From contig NZ_WOTG01000002.1 in NCBI RefSeq assembly GCF_011516925.1, forward strand, positions 434,001-498,000: a stretch of DNA of 64,000 nucleotides, written 5' to 3'. The notes below the pieces were generated by a model. It was not told where the DNA came from. It worked only from the letters and a program-made list of their open reading frames with translations, and made no database searches. The DNA comes from Acetobacter fabarum. GTDB lineage: Bacteria > Pseudomonadota > Alphaproteobacteria > Acetobacterales > Acetobacteraceae. Within the stretch, counting starts at the first letter, position 1. Every line of letters begins with the position of its first letter. Shown in pieces: positions 8,168 through 17,044 of this stretch. The position numbers were made by a program, and so were the translations under genes.

Positions 8168-9562
8168 ATGAGCAGCAAAACATATACGGGCGGCGCAGCC
8201 CGCTCCGGCCTTACCCGCAGGAGCCTGCTGGCCGGGGCAGCCCTTGCCCCCACACTGGCCGCTTGTGGTGATGACGACGATAAAAAACCCCTGCTGGCCG
8301 GGCACCGTACGGATGTCCTGTCATCAGGTGCAGGGCTGATGGTGGATAAGGAAGACCGGACAGCCATTACGCTGCCTGCACCTGTTACGGTTTCCGAGTG
8401 GCCGATCAGTGGCCGCGTGCCGGAGCATACGGGCAGTAACTACGCGTGGGGCGGGCTTAAGCGCCGCTGGAAGCATAGCGTTGGTGCGGGTATTTCCGAG
8501 CCGGACTTTATGGCATGGGCAGCCCTTGGCTCGCTGGGGCGGGGTATGCTGTCCTGCCCGCCGGTTATCCATAACGGCCGTTTGTTTATTATGGATGCGC
8601 AAGGCGTTATCCGTGCCTTTACATGGCCTGCCATGCGGCATGTGTGGACTTTTAACCCGCGCCCCAAGCAGTCGCGTTCGAGCAACACTGGTGGTGGCAT
8701 CGGGGTTGATGGGGACGTGCTGTATATTGTGGATGGCATTTCGCAGGCTGTTGCCGTTTATGCCGCAACAGGCAAGGTCAAGTGGCGGACCGATGTTGGA
8801 ACGCCCGGTCGTTCCGCCCCGACCATTGCCGAAGGCCGGGTTTATTTTGGCACGATTGATGAGCGCTTTTTTGCGCTCGATGCCGCGACCGGCCATCAGG
8901 TCTGGACATATGCTGCCACGGCGGCCGAAACCACGGTGTTTGGTCAGGCCGCTCCTGCCTACGCCAATGGCGTTGTGGTGGCAGGCTTTGGCGGAGGCGA
9001 CCTGATTGCCTTCCGCGCCGAAAGTGGTGAGGTCGTGTGGAGCGAAATGCTCGGCAATGTTGGCTCACAGGCCAGCACACTCAACCTGAACTGCGTGCGT
9101 GGCCTGCCGGTTATTGTGGGCAGCGTTGTGTATGCGATCAGCATGGCGCAGGTGCTGGCTGCGGTGGATATCCGCACCGGCCGCCGTGTGTGGGAGCGTT
9201 CCGTTGCCAGCCAGAACAGCATTCTGTGCGTGGGGGAATGGCTGTATGTTGTCTCCCTCGACCAGCAGATCGCCTGTATTGACCGGCTTTCGGGCCATGT
9301 GCGCTGGATCACCCAGCTCCGCCGCTTCCGCAAGATCAAGGAAAGCAAGGACATTGTCACATGGTTTGGCCCCATTATGGCGGGTGGCCAGCTTGTGTGC
9401 CTGAGCACCCTGCCAGAAAACGGCATGATCCGTATTAACCCGGTAACCGGCGCAATTATCTCTATCGATGCCATGGAGGCCATCTCCTTCGTGCCTCCTA
9501 TTGTTGTGGACAATCAAATGCTTATCGTAACTAATGACGGAAACCTGATCTCCTATGGTTGA
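8168..9562 (+). CDS. bamB: BamB, beta-propeller lipoprotein of the outer membrane assembly complex
   Basis: The 464-residue protein has an N-terminal export signal with a twin-arginine-like LTRRSLL (residues 15-21) and a lipobox ending at C33 (PTLAAC). The mature protein would begin CGDDDD. The rest is a PQQ-type eight-bladed propeller with repeated units such as VYAISMAQVLAAVDIRTGRRVWE. BamB binds BamA and helps insert outer-membrane barrels. At about 464 residues it is longer than the E. coli protein (392). It sits between the yfgM-like gene and der, and its last eight bases overlap the der start. Confidence 0.92.
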   Translation: MSSKTYTGGAARSGLTRRSLLAGAALAPTLAACGDDDDKKPLLAGHRTDVLSSGAGLMVDKEDRTAITLPAPVTVSEWPISGRVPEHTGSNYAWGGLKRRWKHSVGAGISEPDFMAWAALGSLGRGMLSCPPVIHNGRLFIMDAQGVIRAFTWPAMRHVWTFNPRPKQSRSSNTGGGIGVDGDVLYIVDGISQAVAVYAATGKVKWRTDVGTPGRSAPTIAEGRVYFGTIDERFFALDAATGHQVWTYAATAAETTVFGQAAPAYANGVVVAGFGGGDLIAFRAESGEVVWSEMLGNVGSQASTLNLNCVRGLPVIVGSVVYAISMAQVLAAVDIRTGRRVWERSVASQNSILCVGEWLYVVSLDQQIACIDRLSGHVRWITQLRRFRKIKESKDIVTWFGPIMAGGQLVCLSTLPENGMIRINPVTGAIISIDAMEAISFVPPIVVDNQMLIVTNDGNLISYG

Positions 9563-10991
9563 ACGTCGCAAGTCCATGCGCCCCCTCCCGCCGATACCGA
9601 CGGGGGACCTGCCGGTTGTTGTTATTGCCGGACGCCCCAATGTGGGCAAATCCACCCTGTTCAACCGCCTTGTGGGGCGCAGGCAGGCACTGGTGGCCGA
9701 TACCCCCGGTGTAACCCGTGACCGCAAGGAAGGGGTTGCCCTTGTCCGCGGTCGCCACATACGCCTGATTGATACCGCCGGGCTGGAAGAAGCCGCGCCA
9801 GATACACTGTTTGGCCGCATGCGCGCCTCGTCCGAAAGTGCGGTGCAGGAAGCGGACCTTATTCTGTTCTGCATAGATGCACGCGCAGGCATTACCCCTG
9901 CTGACGAGCATTTTGCCCAGTGGATCCGCCGCCAGAACCGGCCCGTGCTGCTGATCGCCAACAAGGCGGAAGGGCGGCAGGGCACAGCCGCTGCGCTGGA
10001 AGCTTACGCACTGGGGCTGGGCGACCCGCTGGGCCTGTCCGCCGAGCACGGCGAAGGCGTGACCGACCTGATGTGGGAAATTGCCGAGCGCCTGCCTGCT
10101 GACAAGGTGGAGGATGAAGAGGACGAATGGGCCCCCGAACCCGACCTGTCGGAAGAGGATGAAGAGGAGATTCGCCCCAAGGGGCCGCTCAAGGTTGCCA
10201 TTGTCGGGCGGCCTAATGCGGGCAAGTCCACGCTGCTGAACACCCTGCTGGGTGAAGAGCGCATGATCACCGGCCCCGAACCGGGCCTTACGCGTGATTC
10301 CATTGCCGTAACCCTGCATGACGGGGATGACACGTTCGAGATTGTTGATACAGCAGGCCTGCGTAAAAAGGCCCGTATTGATGAAGCCTTGGAAAAAATG
10401 TCTGTCTCGGCCTCCATTGAAGCCCTGAAAATGGCGGAAGTGGCCGTGCTGGTGCTGGATGCGACCCTTGGTGTGCATGAGCAGGACCTCCAGATTGCCC
10501 GCCTGATCGAGCGGGAAGGACGGGCCTGTGTGCTCGCACTGAACAAGTGGGACGCGGTGGAAGACCGTACGGCCACACGCAAGGCTATTCTGGACCGGCT
10601 GAGCATTTCTCTGGCCCAGATGCGTGGCGTGCCGGTTGTAACCTTTTCTGCCCTGACCGGTTCGGCAGTGCACAAGCTGCTCCCCGCCGTGCGTGAAGCC
10701 TGGACCGTCTGGAACGCCCGCGTTCCCACAGGTGCGCTCAACCGCTGGTTTGAGGAAATGCTTGAACGCCACCAGCCTCCGCTGGTGGATGGCAGGCGGC
10801 TTAAACTGCGTTACATGACGCAGGTTAAATCCCGCCCGCCAACCTTTGTCGTTTTTGGCACCCGAGCCGAGCAGATGCCCGATGATTACAAGCGGTATCT
10901 GGTCAATGGCCTGCGTGAAGCGTTTGACCTGCCGGGGGTGCCCATTCGGCTGCAAACGCGTGGTACCAAAAACCCGTACGCAAATACCTGA
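9555..10991 (+). CDS. der: Der (EngA), double-domain GTPase for 50S ribosome assembly
   Basis: Der (478 residues) has two tandem GTPase domains and a C-terminal KH-like domain, and acts in late 50S subunit maturation. The first P-loop is GRPNVGKS at 26-33 with DTAGLE near 73. The second is GRPNAGKS at 218-225 with DTAGLRKKA and NKWD. The first domain's G4 motif reads NKAE at 136-139 instead of the canonical NKxD. The linker contains an acidic run (about residues 185-205). The ATG at 9555 lies inside the end of bamB. Confidence 0.95.
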   Translation: MVERRKSMRPLPPIPTGDLPVVVIAGRPNVGKSTLFNRLVGRRQALVADTPGVTRDRKEGVALVRGRHIRLIDTAGLEEAAPDTLFGRMRASSESAVQEADLILFCIDARAGITPADEHFAQWIRRQNRPVLLIANKAEGRQGTAAALEAYALGLGDPLGLSAEHGEGVTDLMWEIAERLPADKVEDEEDEWAPEPDLSEEDEEEIRPKGPLKVAIVGRPNAGKSTLLNTLLGEERMITGPEPGLTRDSIAVTLHDGDDTFEIVDTAGLRKKARIDEALEKMSVSASIEALKMAEVAVLVLDATLGVHEQDLQIARLIEREGRACVLALNKWDAVEDRTATRKAILDRLSISLAQMRGVPVVTFSALTGSAVHKLLPAVREAWTVWNARVPTGALNRWFEEMLERHQPPLVDGRRLKLRYMTQVKSRPPTFVVFGTRAEQMPDDYKRYLVNGLREAFDLPGVPIRLQTRGTKNPYANT

Positions 10992-11006
10992 CCCCAACGG
11001 GTCAGG
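10987..11006 (+). terminator. Hairpin at the end of der
   Basis: A perfect eight-base stem (CCTGACCC / GGGTCAGG) with a CAAC loop includes the der stop codon. Only two T residues follow, so intrinsic termination would be weak. It may act with Rho or protect the 3' end. Confidence 0.4.
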
Positions 11007-11100
11007 TTGCGCGCAAAAGGGGTATCCGCTGCGGCTTTGTCATGGGCTGACAGCTCTGCCACAGGCAGTGTGCTGCCCCCAGTAAGGAGCCAGAACCAGC

Positions 11101-12492
11101 ATGACGCCCCCCCAGCAGACCACGCCCCGCCAGCCACCTCCCTCCGATGGTTTGCATGGCTCGGCCAGAAACTGGGCCATGCTGGCGGTTTCTCTTTCGG
11201 TTTTTCTGGCGCTGCTCGACTACGCCATTGCCAATGTGGCCCTGCCAGACATTGCGCGAGACCTCAGGGCGTCTTCTTCCTCCTCCATCTGGATCGTCAA
11301 TGCCTACCAGATGGCCAGTCTGGTTTCCCTGCTGCCGCTGGCTGCCCTTGGTAGCCGGGTGGGGTTTGCGCGGCTGTGCCGGGCGGGCATTCTGCTCTTT
11401 ATGGTGGCTTCACTCCTGTGCGCCATGGCAACCAGCCTGCCGGTACTGGCCGGTGCGCGGGTGTTGCAGGGCATAGGGGGGGCTTGCATCATGAGCGTGA
11501 ACATCGCTCTGGTGCGCTTTATTTACCCTTCGGCAGAAATCGGGCGCGGCATGGCCCTTAACGGGCTGGTGGTAGCTCTTGGGGTGGCGTTAGGGCCTAC
11601 AGCTGCTGCGGGTATTCTTACCTTTGCATCCTGGCCGTGGCTGTTCTGGATCAACCTGCCTTTGGGGGCTGCGGCTCTGGGTATGGCGTTTTACGCCCTG
11701 CCCAACACGCCACGCGCGCCCCATATGCCCGACATGACCGGCAGCCTGCTGTGCGTTGTGGCCTTTGGGGCCTGCATTATGGGGGGCGATGGTCTGGCCC
11801 ATGCGCAGGGCTGGGTTGGCTCTTTGCTGCTGCTGTTATGTGGGCTTATGGCTGGCGTGTGGTTGGTGCGGCGTGAGGTCGGGCTGGCACAGCCGATCCT
11901 GCCGGTTGACCTTTTGCGCCGCCCCGATTTTGCCGTGGCGTTTACCACCGGGTTCTGCGGTTTTATCGCGTCCAATTTTTATATCGTTTCCATGCCCTTT
12001 ACCCTGCATGACGCGCTGGGCCTTAGCTCCGCCCAGACCGGGCTGCTCATTACTCCGTGGCCTATTGGTATTATGCTCTCGGCCCCGGTTATTCGCCGGG
12101 TGGCGGACCGTATTTCGGCCGGGGTTCTATCTTCCATCGGGCTGGGGCTTACGGCTTCGGGGTTTTTCCTGCTCTGGCAACTGCCTGCCCACCCTGCATT
12201 GTGGGACATCGCTTGGCGCACGGCCCTTGCCGGGTGGGGGTTTGGGTGTTTTCAGCCCCCCAACAACCGGGCGATGATGGTTGCTGCCCCCCTGCACAGG
12301 GCCGGGGGTGCCAGCGGCATGGTGCAGGTGGCCCGTCAGGCTGGGCAGACGGTTGGGGCTATGGGGGTTGCTGCCTTTTTTACCCTCTGGGCAGATGCTG
12401 CCAACCGTGAATGCCTGCTGGCTGCGGGGTGTGTGGCTTTGTTTGCTGCACTGCTGAGTGCCAGCCGCCTGCTGGGCGGGCGCTCTGCATAA
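11101..12492 (+). CDS. Major facilitator superfamily exporter, DHA2 (EmrB/QacA) type
   Basis: This 463-residue, very hydrophobic protein has about 14 predicted helices. The N-terminal helices contain LDYAIANVALPDIARDL (the DHA2 motif D1) and SIWIVNAYQMASLV. The motif C region of proton antiporters follows (VALGVALGPTAAAG). Such proteins expel drugs, dyes or organic acids in exchange for protons; the substrate is unknown. It lies 110 bp after der behind a hairpin, and a GT4 glycosyltransferase follows 37 bp later in the same direction. Confidence 0.88.
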   Translation: MTPPQQTTPRQPPPSDGLHGSARNWAMLAVSLSVFLALLDYAIANVALPDIARDLRASSSSSIWIVNAYQMASLVSLLPLAALGSRVGFARLCRAGILLFMVASLLCAMATSLPVLAGARVLQGIGGACIMSVNIALVRFIYPSAEIGRGMALNGLVVALGVALGPTAAAGILTFASWPWLFWINLPLGAAALGMAFYALPNTPRAPHMPDMTGSLLCVVAFGACIMGGDGLAHAQGWVGSLLLLLCGLMAGVWLVRREVGLAQPILPVDLLRRPDFAVAFTTGFCGFIASNFYIVSMPFTLHDALGLSSAQTGLLITPWPIGIMLSAPVIRRVADRISAGVLSSIGLGLTASGFFLLWQLPAHPALWDIAWRTALAGWGFGCFQPPNNRAMMVAAPLHRAGGASGMVQVARQAGQTVGAMGVAAFFTLWADAANRECLLAAGCVALFAALLSASRLLGGRSA

Positions 12493-12529
12493 TGCCCTAT
12501 TGCGTGGCAACAGCTCAGGGGATGGCAGC

Positions 12530-13621
12530 ATGAGAACATGTCTTGTGTACAGGGATCGGCTTCTGCCCGCATCCGAGCATGCCTTCATGCGCAGGCAGTA
12601 CATGGCCTTCAGCCAGTTGCGGCCTTACTGGGTTGGTTGCCACCGAGATAACCCTCCGGCGGATATGGCCACCACCTTGCGCATTCTTGGCGAAGGCCGT
12701 GTGTTAGGGGGGCTGCGGCGGCTGGCGTTTAAACAACTGGGGTGGGGGGCAGGTCGTGCCGTGGCTGATCTGGCCCCTGTGGTGGTCCATGCCCAGTTTG
12801 GGCGGGGGGGCGCGTTGGCTCTGCCCATTGCCCGGCAACTGGGCCTGCCACTGGTTGTGACATTCCACGGAGGCGATGCCTTTAAGGACAAGCATTACGC
12901 AAACCGCTTTCCGCCCCCTGTTTTTCAGCGCCGGTGGCAAAGTCTGCTGGATTACAGCGCCATGTTTGTGTGCGTGTCCGACGGGGTACGGGACAGACTA
13001 TTGGAGCGCGGTGTGCCTGCCCACAAGCTTGAGGTGCTGAACATTGGCACCGAGGATGTGGCACCCGCTCGGGGGCCGTTTGACCGTTTGGTTTTTGCCG
13101 GACGGTTTGTGGAAAAAAAAGGACTGCCTGTTCTGCTGGATGCCCTGCGTATTCTGGCTGGGCAGGGGTTAACGCCCCCTGTGGTGCTGGCGGGCGACGG
13201 GCCAATGCGCGCGGCCATGGAGCAGTATGCCGCAGGGCTTGAGCATGTCTGTTTTGCTGGCTGGTTAAGTGCCGGGCAGCTCCGCCAGCAGCTTGAACAC
13301 GCGGTAGCACTGGTCGTGCCCAGTGTGCGGGCCACAGGCGGAGACCGGGAGGGCCTGCCTAGTGTGGCGGCTGAAGCCATGATGTATGGCGTGCCGGTTG
13401 TGGCCTCCAGCGAGGCCGGGCTGGAGACAACACTGCTTGATGGAGGGGGGCTGGTGGTGCCAGCGGGGGATGCGCAGGCACTGGCGCAGGCACTGGCCCA
13501 TGTTCTTCAGGCGGGTGTACGCACTGGCATGGGGCAGGCGGCGCGCAGGGTGGCGCGGGAGCAGCTTAGGGCGTCGGTCCAGTCTGCCCGGCTGGAACAA
13601 CGCCTTTTGTCTGTTTTGTAA
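12530..13621 (+). CDS. Glycosyltransferase family 4 (group 1)
   Basis: This 363-residue GT-B fold enzyme shows an acceptor-domain motif (VVHAQFGRGGALALPIA), then FHGGDAF. The C-terminal donor domain includes LVFAGRFVEKKGLPVLLDAL, LAGDGP, the E-x7-E type region (DREGLPSVAAEAMMYGVPVV) and ASSEAGLETTLLDGGGLVV. It would transfer a nucleotide-activated sugar to a lipid or polysaccharide acceptor at the inner membrane. The ATG at 12530 follows an AGGGGA ribosome binding site. Its TAA stop abuts the stop of the convergent gshA with no bases between. Confidence 0.87.
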   Translation: MRTCLVYRDRLLPASEHAFMRRQYMAFSQLRPYWVGCHRDNPPADMATTLRILGEGRVLGGLRRLAFKQLGWGAGRAVADLAPVVVHAQFGRGGALALPIARQLGLPLVVTFHGGDAFKDKHYANRFPPPVFQRRWQSLLDYSAMFVCVSDGVRDRLLERGVPAHKLEVLNIGTEDVAPARGPFDRLVFAGRFVEKKGLPVLLDALRILAGQGLTPPVVLAGDGPMRAAMEQYAAGLEHVCFAGWLSAGQLRQQLEHAVALVVPSVRATGGDREGLPSVAAEAMMYGVPVVASSEAGLETTLLDGGGLVVPAGDAQALAQALAHVLQAGVRTGMGQAARRVAREQLRASVQSARLEQRLLSVL

Positions 13622-15052
13622 TCAGATTTCGCTTTCAAGGAAAATGCGCGAGGCATCACCCATCCACGGGCCGTAATAGCGTTCCAGCCAGTGTTCGGCC
13701 TGTGTGGGGGCACCTGCGGCAAGGGCTGTGAGCGGGGCCAGATAGACCCATTCGCTCGTCTGGCTCTGTTCGTCCACCATATCCCGGTTTTGCAGGCCAT
13801 CCATGGAAATGGAGAGCATATGGGCGGCAAGGTCACGCACTGTGCCTTCACCCCAAGGGGTGTCCAGCCCCATCATGGGTACCAGTTCACGTAGCTTCAC
13901 GTAGTCTTCCCACGGGCGGGCGCGCACCAGTTCCCATGCGGCTTCCAGTGCGGAGTCATCATACAGCAGGCCGGTCCACAGGGCGGGCAGGGCCATCATC
14001 ATTTCGGGCGATCCGGCATCGGCCCCGCGCATTTCCAGAAACTGTTTGAGCCGCACATCGGGGAAGGCGGTTGTCAGGTGGTCTTCAAAATCACCCAGTG
14101 TGGGGGTAAAGCCTTCCAGCCCATCCTGCCGTTCACCATTCAGCCATGCGCGGAAGGAGCGGCCAGCCACGTTGTGCATCCGGCCCTCACGCATGATGAA
14201 GTACATGGGCACGTCCAGCGCCCAGTCCACATAGCGTTCAAAGCCAAAGTCTTTTTCAAACACACAGGCAGGCATGCCCGAGCGGGCATTGTCCGTATCG
14301 GTCCAGACCCGTGCACGGTTGGAAAGGAAGTTGTTGGGCTTGCCCTCCACAAAGGGAGAGTTGGCGAACAGGGCCGTGGCTACGGGTTGCAGCGCCATGG
14401 AAACCTGCATCTTGCGCACCATGTCCTGCTCGGAGCCGAAGTCCAGATTAACCTGCACGGTGCAGGTGCGCTGCATCATGTCCAGCCCCATGGTGCCGAC
14501 CTTGGGCATGTAGTCGCGCATGATGCCGTAGCGTGTTTTGGGCATCCATGGCTGGTCAGCACGGGTTGCGGTGGGGTGGAAGCCCAGCGGCGCAAAGCCC
14601 AGCCCCAGCTTGCGTGCCAGCGGGCGCACGGCGTCAAAATGGTTGCTCAGTTCTTCCGCCGTGTCATGCAGGGTGCGCAAGGGCGCGCCGGAAAGTTCGA
14701 ACTGCCCGGCCGGTTCGAGCGATATGGCAGCCCCCGCAGCCTCCCCCTGACCTTTGAGCCCGATAATGCGTCCGTCATCCAGCACGGAGGTCCAGTCATC
14801 GGGTTCGGATTTGTGGAGGTTCCGCAGCAGGGTTTCTATGCCCTGTGGGGCATAGGGGGGTGTTGCGTAGGCTGTGTTGCCAGCCTGGGGTGCGTCTGCG
14901 CCCACGGTGGCTTCTGGGCGCACAAAGCCGAATTTTTCATGCTCGGTGCCTATGCGCCACGCATCACGCGGTTTGCAGCCCTGCGCAAGCAGTTCGGCCA
15001 ACTGCGCAATGGAATGGATGGGCGTTGTGTCGGAAGCACCGGGGTTGGACAT
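13622..15052 (-). CDS. gshA: Glutamate-cysteine ligase
   Basis: This 476-residue enzyme of the plant/alphaproteobacterial class performs the first step of glutathione synthesis, ATP-dependent joining of glutamate and cysteine. Recognisable pieces are RIGTEHEKFGFV near the N-terminus, ISLEPAGQFELSGAPL, MPKTRYGIMRDYMPKVGTMGLDMM and TCTVQVNLDFGSE. The start ATG at 15052 gives MSNPGASD. gshB lies 36 kb away at 51.2 kb. It is downstream of rsmE in the same direction with a 60 bp gap. Confidence 0.95.
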   Translation of the reverse strand: MSNPGASDTTPIHSIAQLAELLAQGCKPRDAWRIGTEHEKFGFVRPEATVGADAPQAGNTAYATPPYAPQGIETLLRNLHKSEPDDWTSVLDDGRIIGLKGQGEAAGAAISLEPAGQFELSGAPLRTLHDTAEELSNHFDAVRPLARKLGLGFAPLGFHPTATRADQPWMPKTRYGIMRDYMPKVGTMGLDMMQRTCTVQVNLDFGSEQDMVRKMQVSMALQPVATALFANSPFVEGKPNNFLSNRARVWTDTDNARSGMPACVFEKDFGFERYVDWALDVPMYFIMREGRMHNVAGRSFRAWLNGERQDGLEGFTPTLGDFEDHLTTAFPDVRLKQFLEMRGADAGSPEMMMALPALWTGLLYDDSALEAAWELVRARPWEDYVKLRELVPMMGLDTPWGEGTVRDLAAHMLSISMDGLQNRDMVDEQSQTSEWVYLAPLTALAAGAPTQAEHWLERYYGPWMGDASRIFLESEI

Positions 15053-15112
15053 GAGGTTTTCTGTATCCCAAAAACAGCCTTGCGGTCGCACGGCAAGACA
15101 GGAGCAATTGCC

Positions 15113-15886
15113 TTATTGTGATGAAACAGGGGCAGAGCGCAAGCCATTGCCCAGCAGCGCAAGCCCCGCCACCACCGCAGTATCGGCCCGCAGCACCAGT
15201 GAACCAAGGGAAATTGGGGCAACAAAAGGGCGCTTGAGCAGGGTCTGGCACTCACCATCGCTCAACCCGCCTTCCGGCCCGATCAGGAGTCCATCTCCCT
15301 CCTGCACCAGTCGCGGGGTGGGGTGGGGTGTGCTCTCGCGCTCGTCCAGCCGTTCTATTGCGGCAAACAGGCTTGTCTGCTGCGGCCAGCTCCCCAGCAA
15401 GGCGGGCAGGGTCTGCACCTGCGCTATGGCCGGTATGTCCAGCCTTTCGCATTGTTCGGCGGCTTCCACGGCTATGGCGTGCAGGCGCTCGGGGTTGATG
15501 CGGTGGGTGTTGGTGCGTTCGGTGACAAGTGGCAGAAATTCCGTCACGCCCAGTTCGGTGCCCATGCGCAGGACCAGATCGGTGGCATCGCGCTTGAGCA
15601 GGGCAAAGGCCAGCCGCAGGGGCGGGCAGGGCTGTGGGGCGCGTAGCTGGCGCTCAAGGGTCAGGCTGCCCCGGTCCTTGCGGATTTCGGCTATGCTGGC
15701 CAGCCATTCCCCCATGCCTGCATGGAACACACGCACCTGTTCCCCAGCCTTTTTGCGCAGGACAGTGCCAAGGTAGCGTGCCTGCTCGGGGGCAATCGGG
15801 CAGGGAGCGCCCTCCTGCGCCGTGGGCACAAGGGCGGGGTCCATATACAGGCGGGGGAGGCGGGAGAGGCCATTCATGCCGGTCAT
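15113..15886 (-). CDS. rsmE: 16S rRNA (uracil-1498-N3)-methyltransferase
   Basis: RsmE (257 residues) is a SPOUT-fold enzyme that methylates U1498 of 16S rRNA. The C-terminal AdoMet-binding knot is evident from LLIGPEGGLSDGE and ISLGSLVLRADTAVVAGLALL. The N-terminal PUA-like part has HYLGTVLRKKxG-type sequence (ARYLGTVLRKKAGEQVRVF). A second in-frame ATG three codons in (15877) is possible. It is divergent from ubiA across about 170 bp and precedes gshA. Confidence 0.94.
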   Translation of the reverse strand: MTGMNGLSRLPRLYMDPALVPTAQEGAPCPIAPEQARYLGTVLRKKAGEQVRVFHAGMGEWLASIAEIRKDRGSLTLERQLRAPQPCPPLRLAFALLKRDATDLVLRMGTELGVTEFLPLVTERTNTHRINPERLHAIAVEAAEQCERLDIPAIAQVQTLPALLGSWPQQTSLFAAIERLDERESTPHPTPRLVQEGDGLLIGPEGGLSDGECQTLLKRPFVAPISLGSLVLRADTAVVAGLALLGNGLRSAPVSSQ

Positions 15887-16054
15887 TTATCCTGCATCTG
15901 CTCGGGTGAGGGAGGAACAGGCCCGGTTTACGCACGAAATACCCTGTTTTGCAAAGGAGGTGGTGGGGGGAGGTTATGGTCCGCACCAGTTTGTGGCATA
16001 GGGAAGGGCGCAAAACGGTGCCCGTTGTTCCTGACCAGAGGCCTTATCAGAATC

Positions 16055-16972
16055 GTGTCTGCTTCCACCAGCCATACCGACATCCGGGTTACGGGATGGA
16101 TTGCCCGCCTCCCTCCCTCCCTGCAGGCTTATGCCCTGCTGGCCCGGCTGGACCGGCCGGTGGGAACATGGCTTTTGTGGCTGCCCGGTGTGTGGGGCAT
16201 TCTGCTCCCCCAGGGCGTGGCCCCCATGGAACGGGTCAGGCTGATTGTGCTGTTTGGCATTGGCAGTCTGGTCATGCGTGCGGCGGGCTGTGTTGTAAAC
16301 GACATGTGGGACCGCGATATTGACCGCCAGGTTGCGCGTACGGCGGGACGGCCACTGGCGTCCGGCGCGCTGGGCATGCGGCAGGCCACGGCCTTTCTGG
16401 CGTTGTTGCTGGTTATGGGGCTTGGGGTGCTGGTGCAGCTTAACCCCCTTTCATGGATGCTGGGGGTGTCCTCCCTTGTGCTGGTGGGGCTTTACCCTCT
16501 GGCCAAGCGGTTCACATGGTGGCCGCAGCTTGTCATGGGGTTTACGTTCGGCTTTGGCGCACCCATGGGGTATGCGGCGGCTGCGGGGCAGCTGGCATGG
16601 GCGCAGGCCGCCCTTTATGCTGCCACGATTGTCTGGCAGCTTGGGTTTGATACGATCTATGGCTTTCAGGACATGGAGGATGATGCGCGGATTGGCGTTA
16701 AATCCACCTCGCGCCTTATGGCCGGGCGGGCACGGGCGTTTATTGGCGTGTGCTATGGGCTGACCCTTGTGCTGCTGGCGGGGGCTGGCCTGCTGGCCGG
16801 TGCTGGCTGGCTGTTCTGGCCCGCGCTGCTGCTGCCCGGTGTGCTGTTCTGGCGGCAGGCTGTAGCGGTTAACCCGGCCCGGCCGGCTTTGTGCCTTGCG
16901 CAGTTTTATGCCAACCGCAAAATTGGGCTGACCATTGCGCTGGCTCTGGCGCTCGGGTTGCTGGTGGTTTGA
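16055..16972 (+). CDS. ubiA: 4-hydroxybenzoate polyprenyltransferase
   Basis: UbiA (305 residues) is an inner-membrane prenyltransferase that attaches the polyprenyl tail to 4-hydroxybenzoate in ubiquinone synthesis. The first Asp-rich motif is N82-D83..D86..D90 (VNDMWDRDIDRQVARTAGRP). YPLAKR at about 147-152 and the second Asp motif (FDTIYGFQDMEDDARIG, about 198-214) follow. The start is taken as GTG at 16055, which gives the normal family length; no in-frame ATG lies nearby. lolA follows 72 bp downstream. Confidence 0.92.
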   Translation: MSASTSHTDIRVTGWIARLPPSLQAYALLARLDRPVGTWLLWLPGVWGILLPQGVAPMERVRLIVLFGIGSLVMRAAGCVVNDMWDRDIDRQVARTAGRPLASGALGMRQATAFLALLLVMGLGVLVQLNPLSWMLGVSSLVLVGLYPLAKRFTWWPQLVMGFTFGFGAPMGYAAAAGQLAWAQAALYAATIVWQLGFDTIYGFQDMEDDARIGVKSTSRLMAGRARAFIGVCYGLTLVLLAGAGLLAGAGWLFWPALLLPGVLFWRQAVAVNPARPALCLAQFYANRKIGLTIALALALGLLVV

Positions 16973-17044
16973 GAGTATCTGCGTTTTTTGCTGGCGGTAA
17001 TGGCTGGCTGTAATAGCTGGCAGTCAAAGTGAGATGCCCTGTTC

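Noticed and set aside
8270-8288. The DDDDK string after the BamB lipobox as a protease site.
   Set aside because: It matches the enteropeptidase recognition sequence only by chance; no such bacterial protease is implied.
9531-10997. A 488-codon minus-strand frame over der.
   Set aside because: It is a shadow of der, which has all GTPase motifs on the plus strand. A similar minus-strand frame over ffh (23905-25386) was rejected on the same ground.
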